DNA from: Anaerolineales bacterium
GTDB taxonomy: Bacteria > Chloroflexota > Anaerolineae > Anaerolineales > UBA4823
DNA length: 64,000 bases
Assembly (NCBI GenBank): GCA_016935755.1
Contig: JAFGQI010000112.1
Span: 1 to 64,000 of the forward strand
Reading direction: 5' to 3'
The translations under genes were made by a program, and so were the position numbers. Positions within the stretch are counted from its first letter, which is position 1. Each line of letters opens with the position of its first letter. The notes below the pieces were generated by a model that saw only the letters and a program-made list of their open reading frames with translations, had not been told where the DNA came from and made no database searches. Of the stretch, positions 58,915 to 64,000 are shown one piece after another.

Positions 58915-60308
58915 AAATCACCTTTCACGGCGCAGCCCAGACTGTTACCGGTTCTCAACATCTCATCGAGATCAATCGCACAAGGATCCTGCTGGAATGC
59001 GGCATGTACCAGGGCAGCCGGAAGAATGCTTTTGAAATCAACCGCACTTTTCGCTTCGATCCGGCCTATATACAAGCTGTACTCCTCTCACATGCCCATA
59101 TCGACCACAGCGGCAACCTGCCCAACCTGGTGAAGAGCGGCTACAATGGGCCCATCTACGCCACACCTGCTACCATTGATCTGGCGCGCATCATGCTGCT
59201 GGATTCGGCCCATATCCAGGAATCAGATGCCGAATACGTGAACAAGAAGCATCGTAAAAAGGGCGAGCCGCCGGTGGAGCCGCTGTATACCATTGCTGAC
59301 GCGGAGGAGACCGGCCAGCTCTTTGAACCTGCGGACTATGACCAGCCCTTCCAGCTGCTCCCGGGGGTGACCGTGCGCTTCGTCGACGCCGGGCACATCC
59401 TTGGTTCGGCGGCAGTGGTGCTGGATATCGAAGAAAAGAAAAAGAAGACCCGGCTGTGGTTTTCAGGGGATATTGGGCGGCGCGATCTGCCGCTGATCCG
59501 CGACCCCCGCCTGCCCGAAGACGCCGAGACCCTGCTGATGGAATGCACCTATGGCGATAAGCTGCACCGCGACCCGCAGCAGGCTTTTGATGAGCTGCGC
59601 GACGTGGTGGTGAAAACCATCCAGCGCGGCGGCAAGGTGATCATCCCGGCCTTCGCTGTGGGTCGCACTCAGGAAATTGTCTACAACCTGCACCAGATGA
59701 TCGAAAGCGGCGAGGTCCCCAACATCCCGGTGATCGTGGACAGCCCTCTGGCGGTCAACGCCTCTGACGTATTCAAGGCCCACCCGGAATGCTTCGACCA
59801 GGAAACGCGTGACTTTATCGCCCAGGAACGCCACCGCACTGTGCTGGGCTTCGACCGGCTGGTGTATACCCGCTCGGTGGAGGAATCAAAGGCGCTCAAC
59901 GAGCGTAAGGATCCCATGGTGATCATTTCCGCTTCGGGCATGGCGGAGGCGGGGCGCATCCTGCATCATCTGAAGAACAACATCGAAAACCCGCTCAACA
60001 CGGTGCTGATCGTTTCCTGGCAGGCGCCCAACACCCTGGGCCGCCGCCTGGCGGACAAGGAAGAACGGGTGAAGATCTTTGGCGAGGTGTACCAGCGCCG
60101 CGCCGAGGTCGCCACCATCGGCGGTTTGTCGGCGCACGCCGGGCAGAATATGTTGTTCAATTATGTCCAGGCCACCCGCAGCAGCCTGAAACGCATTTTC
60201 CTGGTTCACGGTGAGCCTACCGCAGCCGACGCCTTCCGCTCCCGCCTGGTGGAGAGCGGCCTGGAGCAGGTCTATTACCCGGCTCCGCATACTACGGTGG
60301 AAATTTAA
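58911..60308 (+). CDS. Beta-CASP metallo-beta-lactamase ribonuclease (RNA-processing)
   Basis: A 465-aa nuclease of the CPSF73/Ysh1-like group. Metal motifs: LSHAHIDHSGNLP, LLMECTYGDKLH and the beta-CASP domain with QRGGKVIIPAFAVGRTQEIV and ISASGMAEAGRILHHL; the C-terminal metal-binding LSAHAGQ and VHGEPTAADAF complete the set. It cuts RNA endo- or exonucleolytically in RNA maturation or turnover. It overlaps RNase D by 4 nt, so both probably act together. The stop lies 36 nt before the tRNA gene. Confidence 0.93.
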   Translation: MKITFHGAAQTVTGSQHLIEINRTRILLECGMYQGSRKNAFEINRTFRFDPAYIQAVLLSHAHIDHSGNLPNLVKSGYNGPIYATPATIDLARIMLLDSAHIQESDAEYVNKKHRKKGEPPVEPLYTIADAEETGQLFEPADYDQPFQLLPGVTVRFVDAGHILGSAAVVLDIEEKKKKTRLWFSGDIGRRDLPLIRDPRLPEDAETLLMECTYGDKLHRDPQQAFDELRDVVVKTIQRGGKVIIPAFAVGRTQEIVYNLHQMIESGEVPNIPVIVDSPLAVNASDVFKAHPECFDQETRDFIAQERHRTVLGFDRLVYTRSVEESKALNERKDPMVIISASGMAEAGRILHHLKNNIENPLNTVLIVSWQAPNTLGRRLADKEERVKIFGEVYQRRAEVATIGGLSAHAGQNMLFNYVQATRSSLKRIFLVHGEPTAADAFRSRLVESGLEQVYYPAPHTTVEI

Positions 60309-60326
60309 GCTAATCTTTGCTATAAT
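60298..60326 (+). promoter_or_regulatory. Promoter of tRNA-Ser
   Basis: TGGAAA (60298-60303), 17-bp spacer, TATAAT (60321-60326), 18 nt upstream of the tRNA 5' end. Confidence 0.6.
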
Positions 60327-60344
60327 ATCCCCCGCAAGTCAACC

Positions 60345-60436
<92 letters not shown>

Positions 60437-60458
60437 CCATGATCCCACATCGTTCCCA

Positions 60459-60488
60459 GAAACCGCCCGGTGTATGCCGGGCGGTTTC
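60459..60488 (+). terminator. Terminator behind tRNA-Ser
   Basis: Perfect 12-bp stem GAAACCGCCCGG/CCGGGCGGTTTC with a 6-nt loop, starting 23 nt after the CCA. The stem itself carries the TTT; no long U-tract follows. Confidence 0.65.
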
Positions 60489-60518
60489 GCATGTTCTATA
60501 TACTTCACTTACCCCATC

Positions 60519-61022
60519 TTTCTGACTCGGGACTTGGAATGTGCCCGAAGATGGTTGCGCCAGCAGGCGCGCGGCAGCGAGCGTTTCGGTTTACTTGCCA
60601 GTTCTGGTGCGATCCGCCTGCGTCCTGATGGAATCTTTGTCAAAGCGGATATTGATGTCGAACACTGGTTTCTGAAAGAACTCCAGGATATCCGCTCATC
60701 GTATGCTCTGGAAGATGTCGCTACTGAATTTGATATTCAAGGCCTGGAACTGGATTGGACCGCGGTTGCCTGGGATGCCGATTTACGCTATATTAGTGGC
60801 AATTGGGATTATAAAGCATTCAAAGGCAGTAAATGGCAGTCTGTGAATGACGAAACTCGTCGGCTATACCTAAAAAATTCCTACCGCGTGCTCCTGACAC
60901 GCGCCCGTCAGGGGATGGTGATTTTCGTTCCACGCGGAGATGAAACAGATATTACTCGCTTGCCATCACTTTATGACGGAACTTTCAATTACTTGCGCCA
61001 GATTGGGCTTGAAGTCATATAG
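60519..61022 (+). pseudogene. C-terminal remnant of a DUF2075-type (helicase-like) protein
   Basis: About 167 residues without a start of their own match the C-terminal end of DUF2075/Schlafen-group-3-like proteins: GLLASSGAIRLRP, SSYALEDVATEFDIQGLELDWTAVAWDADLRY, YRVLLTRARQGMVIFVP and YDGTFNYLRQIGL. The ATPase motifs of the N-terminal part are absent, and the open frame runs back through the tRNA gene. So this is a 5'-truncated gene, probably left by an insertion or deletion next to tRNA-Ser. Intact homologues are often linked to restriction or defence loci. Confidence 0.75.
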
Positions 61023-61042
61023 AGAATTGAATCGCATCACTT

Positions 61043-61126
61043 AATGCCCTCATCCTGGCGATCAACCAGAAGCTGGGCTATCAGCCCCAGCCCGGCAAAT
61101 ACTTCCTCGTCCGCTGGTTGGGTTGA
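61043..61126 (+). pseudogene. C-terminal remnant of a GNAT acetyltransferase
   Basis: A 27-residue tail NALILAINQKLGYQPQPGKY and a few more residues up to a stop matches the C-terminal strand of GNAT acetyltransferases (N-x-x-M-x-x-I-N-x-K-L-G-Y). Nothing before it belongs to the domain, so it is a leftover fragment between the DUF2075 remnant and the convergent penicillin acylase gene. Confidence 0.6.
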
Positions 61127-61137
61127 GCGATTTACCC

Positions 61138-63648
61138 TCACGGCCTGAGCCGCAGCCAACCCTCCTGGTGGGCCTCTACCAGCTCGCGGGACCAGTACAG
61201 TGGGTGGTACTGGATCAGCCGCCAGGGATCGATCTGGTCCGTGTAATGCGAGTGGTAGGCGTGCCCTGACTGCCCGGTGGTGATCACCGAGCGGGTCTGG
61301 TCAAAGTTGCTCAGGTCGACGATCATCCGCTCGGAAGGCACCGAGCCGACCATGTAGCCGTGCGTCGCGCTCCAGCCGGTGGCGTTGACGATATCGCTGC
61401 CGCCCGCTGTGCGCGCCGGGCCGCGGTTGAAGATCGCTTCGATCAAGCCAATGCCCGATTGTCCCAGGCTGGGGTGGTGGAAGGTGACAGTGTGCAGGTC
61501 GCCCCAGTTCCATTTTGTGGGGTCTTTGCCCTGCAGGTTTTCTAATTCGCCGACTGCAGCAGCGAAAGCCTGAACAAAGATCTCATCCCGCCCCTCCTGC
61601 CCGCCGGTCCCCAGGTCATCCCACCAGGCGTTCTGCGGTTCCGCCGCCAGCTCTTCAACCGCCTGGAACCAGCGCCCCCCGCCGCCTGGCCAGTAGCGCT
61701 CAGGCAGCTGGTCACAGAATGTCGCTGTCAGCAGGTGCTTCCAGAAGACATTGAAAAGGGCGCTGGCGGCCGAATCCATCCCGTCCTGGTAATCCCAGTC
61801 CTGGATCAGGTCGCGCGCCGTTACTAACCGGCTGTCATCTAGCGGGATCTGCAGAAGCAGTGGAACCAGCGCTTCGGCGTTCAGGTTTTTATTATCTCCG
61901 TGCATCCTGGCGATATAATCCAGGCTGATCAGCCCCGGAGCCTGCTCGATCATGTCAACGATGCGCCGGGCTCTCTGTCCGTAGGCCCAGAATTTCGAGA
62001 TTGAATAGGGGTAGGTTTCGTCCACTACGGCGTTATTGGCCGTCGCTACGTACCCCTGCGCCGGGTTGAAGGTGTATGGGAGCTGCTCGAAGGGGATATA
62101 TCCCTGCCATTCGTATTCCCCGCTCCAGCCAGGCACGGGCAGCAGTCCATCATGTCCCGTCGCCCGCAGTGGGATGTTGCCCGGTGTCTGGTAGCCGATG
62201 TTGCCCTCCACGTCGGCGTAGACCATATTCTGCGACGGAGCGCCGAAATCTCGCACCGCCTGGCGGAACTCCTCCCAGTTGGACGCCTGGTTCATCCCCA
62301 GCACCGCGTCCACTATCTTCAACTGCTCTAAGGCTGCCCAGCGCAGGGCAATCGCATACGGCTGCGGCAGTTCTGCTGAGGATTGCGCCGCAAAATCCTT
62401 CAGACCGCCAAATACCTCGGTAATCAGCGGGCCGTGGCGGGTGAGGCGGATCTTTAGCGGCTGCTGTGTGCCATCTGCCAGCTGGATGCTGTCTTCGATG
62501 ATCTCCATATTCACCCACTGCCCCTGGTATTCGTACTGGTCGGGGTTGGTGGGGTTGATTTTCTCGACATACAGGTCCTGCACATCTGGCCCTACGTTGG
62601 TGAAGCCCCAGGCAATACGCGCATTGTGCCCGACGATCACCCCCGGTACGCCAGCGAAGGAGAAGCCTGTCACCTGGTAGGGGCAGGCCAGGCCAACTGG
62701 TGCGCACTGCAGATCGACTTCGTACCAGATAGACGGCATCTGCTCGCCCAGGTGCATATCATTCGCCAGGATGGGCAAACCCGCCGCCGTGCGCTCCCCG
62801 CCGATCACCCAGTTGTTTGAGCCCAGCGTTTCATCCTGCGGCCCAAAGATGTTTTCCAGGCGCGCCAGCTGGTCAGCAGCCTGTTCCAGCGCCTGGCTCA
62901 GATCAGGCGTCGCAGCGGTCAAAAGCTCGGCGGGAGCGGCCTGCGCCCCCAGGTTGAAACCCGGCAGGATATAGGGCATATCTTTTGGATAAGGTGGGGT
63001 GATCTCCGCCAGCTGTTCAGGGCTGAGCGTCTTGAGCAGGATCGAGCGTTCGATCTCCGCCCGCATGTTGCCGCCCAGATCATATGCCATCACCTTGGCC
63101 CAGGCCAGCGAGTGGTAGCCCTCCCACGGGATGGGGTGGTAATCGGGCGAGATCAGCCCCAGGATGGCGTATTCCAGGCTCAGGCGCTCCCCCTGGTGTT
63201 CGGCCAGGTAGGCGTTCACCCCCTCGGCATAGGCATCCAGCGCTGCCCTGGCATCTGCTTCCAGGCTGGCATATTCTTCCTGGGCAATGCGTCCCCAGCC
63301 GACCGTGCGAATGAAGGCATCGTTTGACGTCTGCGCCTTGCCGAACATCGCGCTCAGGCGACCCGTGCTGCTGGCGCGCCAGAAATCCATCTGGTAGAAG
63401 CGATCCTGCGCATGCACGTAGCCCTGGGCAAAGAACAGATCATGGCTGGTGGTCGCGTAGATGTGCGGGATGCCGTAGGTATCGCGGATCACATCCACCG
63501 GCCCATCCAGCCCAACCAACTGTACATCCCCGTTGATGCGTGGGAACGAAAGCCGCGGCAGGATGGCTGCCCCGCTGCCCAGCAAGATTGCCAGGATGAG
63601 CAGCATGCTTAGCACAATTTTTGCTATCCGAGAGAGTAAACCTTTCAT
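61138..63648 (-). CDS. Penicillin acylase family amidase
   Basis: An 836-aa Ntn-hydrolase of the penicillin amidase family. A hydrophobic N-terminus (residues 9-30) anchors or exports it. The alpha-chain region DVIRDTYGIPHIYA is followed by the self-cleavage site DETLGSNNWVIGG with Ser277 as the nucleophile that becomes the N-terminus of the beta chain, and further family motifs NDMHLGEQMPSIWYEV, RLTRHGPL and SGQSGH. It would hydrolyse amides such as acyl-homoserine lactones or penicillin-like side chains; natural substrate unknown. GGAG lies before the ATG. Confidence 0.92.
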   Translation of the reverse strand: MKGLLSRIAKIVLSMLLILAILLGSGAAILPRLSFPRINGDVQLVGLDGPVDVIRDTYGIPHIYATTSHDLFFAQGYVHAQDRFYQMDFWRASSTGRLSAMFGKAQTSNDAFIRTVGWGRIAQEEYASLEADARAALDAYAEGVNAYLAEHQGERLSLEYAILGLISPDYHPIPWEGYHSLAWAKVMAYDLGGNMRAEIERSILLKTLSPEQLAEITPPYPKDMPYILPGFNLGAQAAPAELLTAATPDLSQALEQAADQLARLENIFGPQDETLGSNNWVIGGERTAAGLPILANDMHLGEQMPSIWYEVDLQCAPVGLACPYQVTGFSFAGVPGVIVGHNARIAWGFTNVGPDVQDLYVEKINPTNPDQYEYQGQWVNMEIIEDSIQLADGTQQPLKIRLTRHGPLITEVFGGLKDFAAQSSAELPQPYAIALRWAALEQLKIVDAVLGMNQASNWEEFRQAVRDFGAPSQNMVYADVEGNIGYQTPGNIPLRATGHDGLLPVPGWSGEYEWQGYIPFEQLPYTFNPAQGYVATANNAVVDETYPYSISKFWAYGQRARRIVDMIEQAPGLISLDYIARMHGDNKNLNAEALVPLLLQIPLDDSRLVTARDLIQDWDYQDGMDSAASALFNVFWKHLLTATFCDQLPERYWPGGGGRWFQAVEELAAEPQNAWWDDLGTGGQEGRDEIFVQAFAAAVGELENLQGKDPTKWNWGDLHTVTFHHPSLGQSGIGLIEAIFNRGPARTAGGSDIVNATGWSATHGYMVGSVPSERMIVDLSNFDQTRSVITTGQSGHAYHSHYTDQIDPWRLIQYHPLYWSRELVEAHQEGWLRLRP

Positions 63649-64000
63649 CGCAGCTCCTTATAGATCGAGTGTCGTCACGGATGAAGGCTGCCCACCATAG
63701 CCAGCAGGTTGAGGGTTGTATCTCTGGCTTATCTTGTGCAGGTGGGATAACGCCCGGTTGAGTTGGATGGCAGGATGTGTTGGGCAGTTATTACTCCTAT
63801 TTTACTGGAAAGACGCAAGATTGGTCAGCCGAATTTTGTATTATCTGGATATATTTTTAACTGATACAAACCCGGCCGGACCCTGCACCACAGGTTGTCA
63901 CGAACGATCCTGGCGACAAGGTGGATCCATGTTGAGACGCCAGTTAGTAAACCAGCTGCCCGGATCTGAGCATTCTCAATCTATGCTATACTGTAGATAT
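63649..64000. other. Intergenic region at the right edge
   Basis: No gene seen in this stretch. The last 20 nt hold a plus-strand extended -10 candidate (TGC-TATACT, 63984-63992) that may start a gene beyond the window. An AT-rich stretch near 63830-63860 shows no further signal. Confidence 0.4.

Overview
The window looks like a chromosomal segment of a Chloroflexota bacterium, most likely Anaerolineae. This is inferred from gene content: several WD40-like PD40 propeller proteins, Ser/Thr kinases including one fused to an FGE-type domain, a SpoVS protein, many non-pyrrolysine MttB-family methyltransferases, lipoproteins with Pro/Thr/Ser-rich linkers, and a GatCAB amidotransferase. No 16S rRNA or other decisive marker is present, so the assignment is provisional. 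Coding density is high. Most genes sit in head-to-tail runs with ATGA or GTGA overlaps.

Layout. 0-2.2 kb: a small exported protein, a PD40 propeller protein and a broken transposase. 2.2-12.4 kb: ordinary metabolic and transport genes (DsbA-like, zinc-ribbon proteins, SDR, epimerase, two MFS transporters, a 5'-nucleotidase lipoprotein, a trypsin-like peptidase). 12.5-23.4 kb: a GH3 glycosidase, then a tightly coupled minus-strand locus reading GntR regulator, corrinoid protein, MttB, MttB, S9 peptidase, MttB, UroD-like protein. This looks like a catabolic demethylation system for quaternary amines or N-methylated compounds, under a GntR/FCD repressor with palindromes in its promoter. 23.5-32.1 kb: a signalling island with a P-loop/DUF697/zinc-ribbon protein, two apparently active kinases, a PP2C phosphatase, a PD40 protein and a predicted pseudokinase. 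32.1-37.8 kb: a deoxynucleoside kinase coupled to a PEP/pyruvate-binding-domain protein, then dnaN and glutamate dehydrogenase.

38-46.7 kb: one long minus-strand run with gatC, gatA, an M3 oligopeptidase, a sugar nucleotidyltransferase, a small protein, an aminotransferase and gatB, so the amidotransferase genes are split by four others; an esterase lipoprotein and spoVS lie upstream. 47-57.2 kb: a class V aminotransferase, two tandem paralogous membrane proteins, a lipoprotein, an LCP protein divergent from an ABC-F ATPase, a STAS protein, nadE, and an NfeD-slipin pair. 57.2-60.3 kb: an acetyltransferase, an RNase D-like exonuclease and a beta-CASP nuclease, which with tRNA-Ser(CGA) suggests an RNA-processing neighbourhood. 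Behind the tRNA lie two gene remnants (DUF2075 C-terminus and a GNAT C-terminus), then a penicillin-acylase family gene.

Across the window several genes have a -10 box ending 6-7 nt before the ATG and no Shine-Dalgarno sequence, which points to leaderless transcripts. Two promoters carry a palindrome inside the -35/-10 spacer. The most interesting system is the MttB/corrinoid locus with an embedded S9 peptidase; the leaderless promoters and the kinase/pseudokinase island come next.
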